A stretch of DNA of 64,000 nt from Capitulum mitella. Taxonomy: Eukaryota > Arthropoda > Thecostraca > Pollicipedomorpha > Pollicipedidae. The notes beneath the pieces are model-generated. The model made no database searches. It was not told where the DNA came from and was given only the letters and a program-made list of their open reading frames with translations. The DNA is taken from NCBI GenBank assembly GCA_030062745.1, contig CP099849.1, positions 10,576,144 to 10,640,143 of the forward strand. Reading direction: 5' to 3'. A program made the translations under genes and the position numbers. Shown piece after piece: positions 35,682 through 47,530 of the stretch (its first letter is position 1; the number at the start of each line of letters is the position of its first letter).

Positions 35682-35874
35682 AGAACAGAAGTGAAAAGAA
35701 GACCTTCCATCCTATCTGCCTCACGGACGTCTAGTATCCTATGCCGATGACATCCAGCTGCTACACTCCGCACATCCCGATCATTTATCCATCCTAAAAT
35801 CCCTGCAAGAGACTCTCCTTGCCGTTCAATCCTACTTCACATCCAACTTCTTGAAAAGAAGAACAGAAGTGAAA
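35677..35874 (+). mobile_element. LINE reverse-transcriptase fragment between 20-bp direct repeats
   Basis: The frame from 35698 reads DLPSYLPHGRLVSYADD and then IQLLHSAHPDHLSIL and a conserved-looking helix ending SYFTSNFLK. YADD is the catalytic motif of reverse transcriptases, and its context is that of non-LTR (jockey/CR1-like) elements. The fragment is about 50 codons of a normally >800-codon polyprotein. A perfect 20-bp direct repeat flanks it (35677-35696 and 35855-35874), as a target-site duplication would, although a fragment bounded this way at both ends is unusual. Confidence 0.7.
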
Positions 35875-36900
35875 CTGTCCATAATATACCAAATAGTGGT
35901 TCATAACACCTTTTGCCGCCTCAAAGTACCTGGAACTCCGTACCATTTCTATGGTGGCGTATTACGTACATCATGTGGTGCAAATACGGCATGGTTTTCA
36001 TAAATGCACCTTTCGCAGTGCCTTGCTAGAAACTGAATAACAAATAGTAGACAAAGACTGAGGTTTGAAAACATCGGAGCTTATGGTGGTCAAAAGATCA
36101 GAAAAGGTATGTGGGGAATAAGACGATCTTTGCCATGTCATAATCACAGTGCTTGATTCTCGAAAAGATGGCGCAAATTCGGCAGCTTCCTCATAAACAA
36201 CGGCGTAGGTGCGGAATGGAAACATGCAGGGAAAGGGAGAGGGGTCATCTGTCTGTGGAATGCTATTAATAATGCGCATACATACCGCCTTATGACCAGC
36301 GCTACGCCTCCCCCCCCCCCAAAAAAAAGCATGGAAGACATCTTTATTTCGTCCCTCCAGCTTCCTTCAACCATGACTATACGTCATTTTCAAATGAGCA
36401 ATGCATACCGTCCTGGCGATTTAGAAACCTAAAGCAGGTGCTCAAATGAAAAAAAAAGATATCGGAATCTCCTGGACAGGCTTTGACATTTGATAATCTT
36501 GGACACGCACGTGACTTCCTTAGAACTTGGTCCGGAATTGGTTTGATTTTTCTTTTAAATAACAGCACTGGTTATAGGGAATATACAACCCTCGGTGATT
36601 GCAAAGACACAGTTATTTGGTGTTTTATGAATGTGTTTGATCCTGAAAGATGACGTGCAGAGGCCTTTGACTCGAAACAGCAAGGGTTAACGCAAAACGC
36701 AACGCAACGCAAAAAATGCACATTTTGCGGGATGCCTGTTTGGTACTTGCTATTTAGGTACTTGCGCTCAATTGTTGACGCCAAGCAGTTGTGGTTCATC
36801 ACGTCATCTTCGTTGCGAAAATGGTGCGGCAGTGACAATAAAAAGTAAACTGGTTTTTACGGTGTCCGCATTTGTGACACCTGTCAAGTTAGCAGCAGAA
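35875..36900. other. Intron 4 sequence, nothing recognised
   Basis: A C-run then A-run near 36307-36330 and a CGCAACGCAA microrepeat near 36695 are the only features seen. Confidence 0.4.
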
Positions 36901-38642
36901 TTACATTAATCTGTAGATTGTTATTCGGGACCCTCGCGATCTGACTAAAATTGCTACGCTAATAGATCTTGGCTTAAGCATCTCAAAACTCCAAAAGCTA
37001 AGACGGACATGCATAACTATTTGGAATATCACAGTTCAAAATTGAAAGTCATTTAAGAGGGCCGCTTGCATCGATCTGAAAATTTGTAAGGTAATAAAGC
37101 TTGCCCTAAACACCTGAAAACCACAAAAGCTAAGTTGGACATCTGCATATTTTTGGGATATCAGAAGTCACATTTATGCCATTCTATGGACTGATATTCA
37201 GGACCCTCACGATCCGGCTGACTGGCACGCTGATAAAACTTGACTAACGTGCCAATTTTCAGCTAGATCGTGAGGATCTTGAATACCAATCTATAAAATA
37301 TATACAGGATATATAATTTGCCCTTTGATATCTCATAAAGATGCAAATTCCTACCCTAGCTTTTGCGGTCTAAAAGTGCTTAAGGCAAGCTTTATTAGTC
37401 AACAAATTTTCAGCTCGATCCAAGAGGCCTTTTTAAATGACCTTGATTTTTAACCCCTCATATTTCAAAATATTTTGCATGTCCACCTTAGCTTTTAGAA
37501 TTTTGAGACGCCTAAGCCAAGTTCTTTGCCCGTGCCAATTTCCAGCCAGATTGTGAGGGTCCTGAATTTCATTCTAAAAAATGGTATAACTTAGATCTCT
37601 GATGCCTCATAAATTTACTGATGTTTATCTTACCTTCAGTGGCTTTAGAATGCTTAGATCAACCTATATTAGTCTACAGTTCCAAAAAGACTCCAATGTC
37701 CGGTCAACACTTTGACCGAGCGCTTACTGTGAGGGAAAACATTGTAAAAGTGGTTATATGATGTTTGAAATGCAATACTAATATGTACTTCTTACGATTC
37801 GGCCGAACAAACTTACAACATACATTATTTCCCCCCGAAACAAGCTGCGTCGCCACTGCCGCGCCAGCCACCAGACGTTCGCGTAATAAAACAGGTTAGG
37901 AAAGTTAGTATGTAATATAAACTACTTTTGAAGTAAAAATTCTAAAAGTAATAAGACATTGTATATCAAAAATATTGAAAGGTGAAGGCTTGTTTTGAAA
38001 GAAATACATCAATGGCGTGATTAGAAAGAAGTGAAACAGAATATTGTTAATGAAATAATAATAATAATACAAAATATTAATGTATGATATACAATAATAA
38101 TATTTTGAATAAACTTTGATAGTACTATATTTTGCGCCGTGGAATAATGTTTTTCTGCGTCAGCCGCCCCCAGCAGTGTTACTGTATGGTATATTATTGT
38201 TATAATTGTATTGTTATTTTTGGGTAAATTAAGGCGTTCAGAAATATGATTACAAGCAGGATATGTTCTTTACAGTGGGGGCGTCATATGAAGAACTGCT
38301 TCGAATTAGTTGGTCGGAAACTTACCTTTAACCCACTGTCCACCTCGGCTTTTGAAATTTTGAGATGCCTAAGCCAAGTTCTGTCATCGTGCCAATTTTC
38401 AGCCAGATCGTGAGGGTCCGGAATATAAATCTGTATGACAGCATAACTTTGACCGCTGATATCTCAAAAAGTCGCAAAGGCCCACCTTAGCTTCTGTGGT
38501 TTAAAGTGTTTAGGACAAGTTTTATTAGTTAACGAATTTTCAGCTTGATCTGGGTGGTCCTCTCAAACGACCTTCAGCTTTGACCTCCGATATTTAAAAA
38601 GGTCCACTTATGTCCACTTAAACTTTTGGAGTTTTGGTATGC
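36901..38642. repeat. 140-bp repeat array with inverted halves
   Basis: Units of about 133-150 bp share TTTTCAGCNNGATC, GTGAGGGTCC and CTTAGCTTTTGNGGT blocks, for example starting near 37255, 37405, 37538, 38392 and 38536. Between 36920 and 37215 the same blocks run in the opposite direction (GGACCCTCACGATC), so the array is partly palindromic about position 37235. An unrelated AT-rich segment (37700-38260) interrupts it. The array resumes at 39862 after an inserted family A element. Confidence 0.7.
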
Positions 38643-38646
38643 TTAA

Positions 38647-39857
38647 TCCTATTCCTGGCAGGAGAGCTGAGTCCCCCCTCGGGTTTTTGTTTGTCAATTC
38701 CAGGGTTTTCGACGCAGCTTCGCGAAACTTGGTGACTTTGCCTAGCTATTCTTTCTACGTATTGCAACAGGATTTTGCAGTTCTGTTTTGCTCAGGAGCG
38801 GGGCCAAGCAACGTTTTTGAGAGGCATCTCAGGCCATTTTCGGCCCTGTTGAGAGTAAAAGGAAAATGTCAGCCAAAAACAGAGTTTTTAAAATAGTACT
38901 TAAAACTTTACATGAATGTATAGGTAAATAGTTGGACAATACACAAATACAATTTCGTTTGTCTGAGGTTACTACATAAGGTCAAGTCAAGGTCAAAAGT
39001 CAAAATTTGATTCCATAGTAATGATTTTGGCGCTACTTTTTCAAATCCCAAAGTTGGAACGCATATGATGTAGAAAGGTGCCCTATACCTGTGTACCAAG
39101 TTTCAGATTCATATCAGGTCGGGTCACGCAGCTATGACCTAAAATGTCAACGCGCGCGCACCCTGTATCACAACAGCCGTAAAATGAAATTTTAGAAACA
39201 GAGTGAATTCAAATGGCTAAAAATGTTTTCAAATAATATGAAATGCAAACAAGATCGTTCCAAGTGATTCCAAGGTCACCGGAGATCAGTTAAAGTCAAA
39301 GGTCGTAAGCTGACCTGAAGAATATGTAACCATGCCACTTCCCCCTTTTTCATGTCTCTAGCACCGCCTATGCTACCGTTATACAAACACTGTAATACAG
39401 TTTGTACTTTTTCAGCATAATATGACTAGTATAAGCTAAAAAAGTGATTTTAACTTTGTTGTTACTTCAGTTTTTGAAAATTAAACCTCCTGCTTTTGAA
39501 ACCCAATGAATGTCCATGAATTTCCCAAAAATGTCAAATGTATGGATCAATGGTAATGGTCCCGTCCATAATCTCTCGATTCATGCCAATTTCATCAAAA
39601 TCGGTCCAAAAGCAACAGAGTTATAACAACCCCAAAAATATCCCCATTTCAGTGTTTTGCTTACTTGTACCCACCCCTTTCAAAATTTTGAAAACTTCCT
39701 TCATAAAAATGTCGCTTACGTCATGGCAAATCGATTGTCGTTTGTTGCGATGAAATCGGATGAGTAGTTCTCGAGATCTCAGGTGGTGGGGCCGAATCCG
39801 CCCCGCCCCCCTTGCCGGGAATCTGTCATACCGTCTATATTCTTCCGGGAACAGGGT
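38647..39857 (-). mobile_element. TTAA-flanked element, family A copy 1
   Basis: This 1211-bp element has TTAA at both edges (38643-38646 and 39858-39861). The left end reads TCCTATTCCTGGCAGG and the right end CCGGGAACAGGG, which matches the intact ends of copy 2 (CCCTATTCCCGG) with single changes. It is the reverse complement of 57759-58967 along its length: GAAACTTGGTG near 38727, GTTCTCGAGATCTCAGG near 39766. TTAA plus a CCC-initiated inverted repeat is the signature of piggyBac-type elements. No transposase frame is present, so it is non-autonomous. Confidence 0.85.
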
Positions 39858-39861
39858 TAAG

Positions 39862-41056
39862 CCAAGTGCTATCAGCGTGCCAGTTTTCAGCCGGATCGCG
39901 AGGGTCACGAATATCAATCTTCAGATTGATGTAAATCTGCTGCAAGCTTGACAGACATGCGTTTGTGGCTGGTAAACGATATTCGATTTTGTGCAAGATT
40001 CATGCGTCGAAAAAACTAGAAAACAAGCAAGTTGATTCTTGCGAAAGAATCCCGGACTCCCACGGCTGTTTTATTTCCTTTTGGAAAATGGGTATTTCCC
40101 AACAGACTGGTTTCCTTGATACTATAAATGTTGCGTAGCAACCTTGCAATTTCAATTCGCGTCTCCCTCTCACGATGTTCGCGCGCAGCAAATGTAACGC
40201 AGTGAGGTCCAGTTGTATTCAGACTTCTATGAGTGATCATGTTTATATGAAACTGGATAAACCAACTTCAATCACCAATGGCTACATGTGAAATCAACAC
40301 AGTTTTGAATTACCCCGCCGCGTAAGTCTGCACTTTCCAAACAAGAGCTTGCGTGCCAGTGCGTGAAAGTAACAAACGTAATGTCAGCAATGATGACGTA
40401 GCACTGACGAACTTGTCTGAAAACGCTACACTACTAATTATGGTTTGCAATATAGAGCAAAGCTTGGCAATTTGCTTTTCGGTTAAGAATAAATTGGAGA
40501 GTTATGTCATAAGAAAAAATGTCATGAAATCTCAATGGGTAATAGTGCTAGTTATCTAAAACAGAAAAAAATGCTGTTGAGTGGTAGTACACTTCATAAA
40601 GCTAAGTAAAATAAAAGTACTTGCAATAAAACCCGTCTCTTTCTTTTTCAATGTACGGGAATACTTTTGGTTTTCAGATATATATTTCACATACTTAATG
40701 TTATCCATCAGCATTTATTTGACTGTTACCCAAATTCAACTGGTCTGTAGCGCTCGATTCAAGTTCTAACTCAGTTTTGTTGAAAAAAGTCGTATATTCC
40801 GTTAAATGTAGACGTTATTGTATGAAGATTAGTTTATTTGTTATTTGTTTTTGCATACTATACAGTATTGAATGTAATATAGAAAGATAAGAGGGCACGT
40901 TAGAGGAAAGGAGGGAAAGAAAGAAGGAAGAGAGAGAGGGACAGAGGAAGAGAGAGATATAAAATTACACGTTAACCAGTCGCAATAATATTGTCCAGAT
41001 TATGATTTATTTTGCTCTGCTAACAGCATTTCCAGTTTCCTAAGGTTTGTAATTAA
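39862..41056. other. Resumed 140-bp array, then plain intron
   Basis: 39862-39935 continues the repeat unit broken by the family A insertion. The remainder shows no exon. A GA-rich tract lies at 40905-40965. Confidence 0.5.
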
Positions 41057-42500
41057 GCCGGCCTCCGGTTCCGTCTTTGCCGCACTGAGAGCTCTTTAGA
41101 ATCCCTCCTCCCAAGACCTCAAGAACCATACTTCGCATAGAAAAGAAACACCGTCGGAAAGGGCCTTTGCAAAACCAAAAGAAAGCAACCCGATTTAGTC
41201 AAGTTGTGCCAATATTGAGGTTACCAGAGGTCATCTATGGTCAAACCACCTGTTGATATTTGGGCCGAAAACTGCGATAATCAAGTCGTTTGCATGGTTC
41301 TAAGGGATTAGGCGTAACAATGAGGCCTGCGTTATCTATTTGATGCAGTAAAAAGGGCACTCGAGGTAGCTAATTTAGCCATTCCACACGAGATTTGAAG
41401 TCTGACAAAAAATTCCGCTGCTGTAAAGGGGGAGTTATGTTTTTCATTACGAAAGACCGCGTTTTGTTTGAACTATCATATTAAGATCACACAAAGCTGA
41501 CCTAGGTCAGACTTTTGACTTGTATAAGTCGGGGGTTTCTGGTGTCTGTCGTATCATCTGTTGCATTTCCATTGATCAGACATGACATGACATAAAATCC
41601 TCCAGCATCGATTCACTCAGCATCATTCTATATCACAAAACCCATGCTCCATCACATTTTCTTCACGTAAGTCGCGCAGGCACCGGGCGGCGGGAGCGGT
41701 TACAATGAAAAACCCTGGTATTTGACGGGAAGTTATTTTAGCAATGGTCTGGGTTTTTATTTCGGCGACCAAAAATGGGAGATCTGGAACAGTAAAGAGT
41801 AAAAAGAAAGGAAGTATGGGTGTGGTTCTCGTCATCCGTGGCCATACAAAGTGTGTACGTCTTGAAAACAAGCAGCATTTTTCAAAATTTAAATCAGGTA
41901 AGGCTGAGCCAGACGGGATTAAGTTGATATGGGAAACCAATTTCTTCCCAGGTATGCGTGCTTCCAAACCATAAATGGCTACTGACATTCAAACAATGCA
42001 AAACGATGAACTATATTCGGCTGCGGGTTAAACAAAATCGGAACGGAAATTAGCCTGACCTCAGGCCTCAGGCCAGAAAGTACCTGTGTGTGCAAAGAAC
42101 GTGAGGAGTACCACGGCGTATAATGAAACTTCGAAACTGCCGCATTAGACCCACAATCCCAACTGATATCACAAACCGACCGAATATTTGGCTGACCCAA
42201 GGTCACTGACTGACATTTCCGAAAAAATCCGAGAAAGTAGAATTGTTGCATCTGTCGTGTCCTGTCAGCTTAGGAGGTTTAGGAGGTTCGATACATTTTA
42301 CCAAAAAAGTTATGACGTTACCTTTTTGTTACATGGTTTTACTGGGTCAGTGAACTCAGGTGACCTAAAAAACGGGGCGGTGTGTAAAAGGGTGTAAGAA
42401 AGGTACCCCAAGTTTTATGTCTCTGCGCCTCTTCGTTTTACAGGCATCCTCCAACAACTAGAGAGGGGTGGGCCTCATCAGCCCCACGGTCCGGCGAGGG
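41057..42500 (+). mobile_element. TTAA-flanked element, family B copy 3
   Basis: TTAA flanks both edges (41053-41056 and 42501-42504). The right end GGTCCGGCGAGGG is the intact terminus for the family; the left end has lost the CCCTAACCGG seen in copy 2 but keeps GGCCTCCGG. Shared internal blocks include AGTCGGGGGTTTCTGG (near 41528) and CGTATCATCTGTTGCATTTC (near 41551). The first and last intact ends together define a family with CCCTAACCGGGAC and CGGCGAGGG termini. No transposase frame. Confidence 0.72.
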
Positions 42501-42504
42501 TTAA

Positions 42505-43687
42505 AGAATCCTTGTGAGATGGTGTTCTTCAGCTCCATGTTACGTACACTACGTGTCTTCCAACAGCTCTTGTTGATGTTTTTTTCGTGCAACTTAATAT
42601 ATTCTGACATATATTATGTGCATTTTTTGCGTTATCGTGGTTTTCCGCCTAGTCTCCATTCTGCCCTTTGCATATATCTAGATGCAAATGTCGACTCCGC
42701 TGTCGTTATCAGAGCAGTCACCGACGCATCCGTATTACGTTCGGAAATACATCATGTATCAGAACGATTAAAGATTTCCAACTTTTTCGCGTTCGGCTCC
42801 CACGCCCTGTTACACACCAGAGTGCTGTTTTGCTGCTGTGCAGTGCAAATTGCTGGCGATAATCCTTCTCTGTCGAGACGCTGGTGTTGGTCGGTTAGCC
42901 GTGGCTGACCCAGCCGCGCTGAGCTGCTCTCTGCGACGACGGTGTAACCGTTTTTCGCCTGAGCCGACCGGCGCTGGAAGGGGCGGGCCGCACCGCACGA
43001 TCGGCCGCTCTCGGCCGGAATTGGTCACCGCCCTCTTCCGAGGGTGCCGGATTTATTCACGAGCTGTCTCGCCGTCCAGCGGCCGATGTGGCCTAAATAG
43101 ATCTCGGAGACCAGAGGCTGACGCCGCTGCCGACCCGGCTGACCCGGCTCCAGCGAGCATACGGACGTGCCATTACCGGCTCCCGGGGAGCTTACCAGGA
43201 CGTCTGAGGCGCCCTCGCCGCCAAGGATAGCGATCTTTGCCGCTGCGTTCTGTAAGCAGACGCGGCATAATTGCCCTCACCTCGCGACGTAGTCGTACAA
43301 TCTGCAAACAGTGTAACGTTCCACGTGCGAGGCAACTGGGACACTGCTTGCTGGTCCTCACGCGAAGGGATTTTTTTGGCACAAAGGGACGTTTATTGGC
43401 AACAAATCGGGTGTCGTCGTTTCATTCGTTCATTGGTCCATTCATGAGCGCCGTCAGTTGTGTGGCAGATGAAACGAATACAGTGGCCAGATGAATAAGA
43501 CCTGGTGAGAATTTCGTTCTCACCAGGAATGTATCAGAACGCATTTAAGTAGATATGTACGCGATTAATGTGAGCGTGCGACTGTGTTCCGGATCCACGC
43601 ATACAGCAATTTGACGTTTCCTCGTCGTGTTTTATGTTGGCCATTTTTTATTTGTCATCTCTTCCTTCGCTGAGAATGCCGTATTAT
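42505..43687. other. Intron 4 sequence with GC-rich block and hairpin
   Basis: A GC-rich block runs from about 42880 to 43260 with open frames on both strands and no recognised product. A perfect 11-bp hairpin (CCTGGTGAGAA, loop TTTCG, inverted arm) lies at 43501-43527. Confidence 0.45.
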
Positions 43688-44826
43688 CTTGCGCACTGGA
43701 AGGGAGTGTTGTTGTGCCTCCACCTACTTTTCCTCAAAATCTCGAAAACGGATCGGATCTGGTCGCTGCTACTCTGTGACATTTATAGCAACTGAATAAC
43801 TCGTCGACTGACCTAGAAAAATCGGGAATCGGCAGAACATTTTTTGAAGTTTGAAGCATTTGAAGTCAAACAAACATAACGAAGATAATGGTTGTCGCTG
43901 ACAAATGGGAACTTTGCAAAAGAACTAGCGGTCCACGTAAGATTACCGTTTGCACATAATCAGTCGACATCATTCGGGCATAAGTGATGGATTTAGTGAG
44001 ACGAAAGCCAAGGTCAGTAAGGGCCAAGGTCAACAAAGGTCAAGGTCAACCAGATTGTGAGCTGATCCAGATTTGCTTTGCAATATGTCGGTTTGTGTAA
44101 AATATGCACTGAAAGACCGTGATGAAATATGTTTGGCATATAGATAAGCATATATACATATATATAAATAATTTTACGTTTTATAGCAATCAAATCGTGT
44201 AGTCGGGTTCATAACGACTTTAGCGCAATCACTTCACATAAAACTTGCTTTGGGTGAGAAACTTCATCCGAGGCCAATGACCTCGCTTCACTTCTTTTGA
44301 CCTTGCGGAGGTTAGTAAACGCTAAAAGTGATCAGATGTACCGATGTTGGCTATCGTCACTGAAAATACGCCAAAAGATGTGTTTAGCGCTAATATTCAC
44401 ACTGAAGCGACACCAGTATCCCGTGTTGCTCGAAATCTCATCCGCAAAAAAATGAAAAAATGACGCCATTGGTCAATGACCTGACATGAACTCGACCCGA
44501 AATCCTCATTCAAAACGCCAAATGAACGGAAATTGTTGTATCCACGTTTTAACCTTAAACACGCACACTTTTCTCGTTTCGTTCGAAAAGCCGTACGGTA
44601 TTGTCTGTACGGGCCGAGAAAGTGTCTTAAGTTGACCTTTTTGGCCCCATTTGACCTTAAAGGTATTGACCAAGGGTCATGAAACCTGCACACTATGTAA
44701 ATCTTTATAGCCCTGCCGCACCCATAAAATTTCGTGTCTTTCCGTTTCCGAGATCGGAGGAGCGGACACCTTTGTACCTCCCTGCCAGTGCGCTTTAATG
44801 CGAAACCCCCTTCCACTCCGCGTGCT
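43688..44826 (-). mobile_element. TTAA-type element, family C copy 2 (inverted)
   Basis: The reverse complement aligns with 17434-18724: terminal GCGCACTGGAAGG-type repeats, CTTTAAGGTCAAATGGGG, AAACGAAACGAGAAAAG and GTTCCCATTTGTCAGCG blocks are all shared. Flanking TTAA has decayed (TTAT on the left, ATAA on the right). It holds one copy of the internal 150-bp unit where copy 1 has three. It includes four AGGTCA half-sites at 44011, 44027, 44037 and 44043. No transposase frame. Confidence 0.75.
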
Positions 44827-45912
44827 ATAAAGCTGTCATTCATTTATGCTAAGACTCAAGCCGATCTCAAGTATTTTAAGCTCTCTTTCGACAGCGTCGT
44901 CGATAGAGTGAGCAATCTACGCCCGAAGACGTTTCACCCAGGTCCTAGTCAGCCATTTCGCCTAAGGCCGTTTTTTGGTTTCCTGCCGCCACTGTCAGGC
45001 GCACAACGCGCAAATCTTCAGTCCAAAACAGCTATACTTACGGTATACCGGCACAAGCTCTCTTCTTTAGGTGCGTCAGCTGCATCCAGCCAATCATTTT
45101 ATTGTTTTGCGTTCTTCTTCTGTTGTTTTCTTGTTGTTGTTTATTTGCTGGCAGTAAAATGACCTGAATTTGAGTCTCAGATATATATTAAATGACCCAT
45201 CAATTAGATCCTGTCCAAAGCGATCGCATGTGTGTCTTGTCTCCAGAGTGTCTAGCGTTTGCCGATGTGCTGGCTGTCATGCGAGGTGGGGACGTCCAAC
45301 TTTCATTGACTCTTGCGCTGCACGCAGGAGTGTAACCAAGACAGGGATCCCGGGGTTGAGCCCGTCCATTCTTATCGGCAGCCATTTCAAAAATCCCAAT
45401 GATCCGTTAGCCTATCGAAGTGAGATCAGGAACGCCAGCGGGTTTCCTTTGTCCAAAGGTATACCTGCCGTTCTCACTTGCTGGGTCATAGCGTCAGGCC
45501 TAACTCATTAAAAACTTTCTCTGTGCGCTTGCTTCCGGGTTCAGTGGGTCGAGTACGACCCCCTCCCCTCACCCTTAAAGAAATTTGGGTTACATCCCTG
45601 GTCGCATGTGACCAGAGGATCGCTCAACCTGGAAGCTAAATTGCTCGGGCTTGGCTTCGCCGGGCCAGACCGGGACGGGACGCTTGTTAAAATTGTTAAA
45701 ACAAGAAGTCGGACTTTTAGGAAGTCTGCCCGCTGTTTCGTCGCTCCCTCGTAACGAAGATCTCGAGTGCAATTAATTCGTGCTGGAGAACGCCAGGATG
45801 TTTTCTTTGATCCAACAACAAAAAGGTCGGAACCAGCCTTACAAGCGCCCGGCCCCGGCAGCTTCCTGTGGCGGCGGCGCTTCCGGCCTTTTGTGTTCCG
45901 TGGTGTCACCAG
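44827..45912. other. Intron 4, right end: nothing recognised
   Basis: Open frames at 44734-45162 and 45170-45511 show no motif. The acceptor of exon 5 (GTGTTCCGTGGTGTCACCAG) ends this stretch. Confidence 0.4.
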
Positions 45913-46071
45913 GTCGTCGGTAACCGCAGCAGCGTCTCCGTGGCGCGGCAGGTCAGTCCGTGTGACCTGGGCCAGCCGTGTCCGGAGAACAGCCGCTGCC
46001 TGCCTCGGGGGTCAGCTGTGCTCTGCATCTGCGATCCGACGGACGGCGATCCGAGGTGTCGTCGAGCTCAG
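45913..46071 (+). CDS. Exon 5: EGF5
   Basis: The acceptor GGTGTCACCAG|GTC and donor GCTCAG|GTCAGT bound a 159-base exon, phase 0 at both ends. After a 17-residue linker (VVGNRSSVSVARQ) it encodes EGF5, PCDLGQPCPENSRCLPRGS followed by VLCICDPTDGDPRC, with all six cysteines. The CPENSRC pattern matches EGF2 and EGF3, suggesting these domains arose by duplication. An internal CGGCAG|GTC acceptor at 45954 could start a shorter exon in the same frame, removing most of the linker. Confidence 0.82.
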
Positions 46072-47159
46072 GTCAGTGGCCCTTCCCCCTCCCACCGCCG
46101 CGTCACCTCTCCGTTATCGTGTTTTGACGCATAGTGGTCCTTTTCATGGCGTGATGCGGCGATGTTATGGGTAGTTTCATTACGTATGGTCAATGGTCAT
46201 GTCACTACGCAATCAAGAATTGTCAGAAGCTTGGCGTTAGCATGTAGACGTTCGTGCTGACAGCAGCAAATGCGATTGCTTTTATTCCCTTGACACCTAC
46301 GGCGGCTTGGCTCCATCATACATTTCAAAGAATGCCCTTTGTGCGTCTGACAGCACACCATTGGAGAGACTGTATGTGCCTGCGGTCTCTTGCTTGTATG
46401 CAGCCTGCTTGAGGTTAGGTCAGAGCTTGATTCGGTTGGCGCCCTTTGCCGCCACAGCAGAACTCGGCCCGTTTTTATCCCCGGATGTAACGAGTACGTC
46501 TCCTGCCTGTTCGTCCGACATCTCACCACCAGCTTCATTACTGTACAGCCATTCTCTCCCGAACAAAAACCCATCTCGTCAGAACACATCAATGGTACTG
46601 GCACACTCAGAACAGGCACGCGTTTGACGCCGACGGTGCCACGCAGTTCAGTCATGCCTGCGGACTGGACGCTTTATTATTCTGAAGTTTGATTTAGCGA
46701 AAATGCCTTCAATGTTGCGGATATTCAGCTCGTCACTTCGAGCCAAGTCGGTCACGTAAACGTGACGCAAGCACCGTCGGTCGCATAATAAAGTCGGTCA
46801 CGTGCAACCGGTCGTGTAATTGAGGCTTGACCAACAAAGTTAGGCCTCATCAACAATGTGGCCGAGATTATGAACAATATGTTATCATTTATTCCGCCAT
46901 TGTTTCATCTCCTGTCAGCAGCTTAATGGGTCCATGTCGAGCTAACGGCATACTGTGCTGCACTTTCTTCGAACTTTGCGAACTATGTACGTTCTCTGTA
47001 CGTACTTTGTACTTTGGAGCCTCCGATGAATTAGATAAACACCGCCTCTGGATGGAATATTTCACCATGTACCAATTTTGCGTTATTTAAGTATCATTAT
47101 CAGCATTTTGTATTTCAGTAAATCAACACGTCGGAGCTTTTCGTAGCCTTAGCCACAGA
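46072..47159. other. Intron 5, left part: nothing recognised
   Basis: Open frames on both strands (46197-46655 on -, 46307-46692 on +) show no domain or splice support. Confidence 0.4.
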
Positions 47160-47530
47160 TTACACAAGAATAAAGATCAAATATTTTGTCTGGGTGAGAT
47201 AAAAACATGCTACAGCGACAGAGATAAAGGAAACATCAAAAGCAGACGGCAAGTCAATCTGCAGTGCCAGCGGAAACTTGCTGTACAGTGCTCCGGCGAC
47301 TGGTTTCTTGAAGCATCTGAGTGTCTGCGCCGTGGCGACAGATGAAGGCAAGTTTTTCCACGCCACAGCTGCGCGTTATAGATAGGCCCTCTGTGTGGCC
47401 GTTAGCCTGCCTTTCTTGATATCCAGGCTGCCCCGCTTGATATGCGCCGAAAACCTCATACTTGGCCTGGAAACTTCAGCACGAGGCGTCAACAGCGCGC
47501 AAAGTGCTCTGCTAGTGCTCTGTCATCTTG
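47160..47530 (-). mobile_element. LINE fragment, 3' end of reverse-transcriptase ORF (- strand)
   Basis: On the - strand the frame through 47366-47160 reads AWKNLPSSVATAQTLRCFKK. This fits the WNxLPxxLRxAxSLxxFKxxL signature at the C-terminus of many jockey/CR1-type LINE polyproteins. Upstream in frame a stop codon interrupts a similar RAYL-type phrase, so this is a dead relic. Its extent is estimated. Confidence 0.5.
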
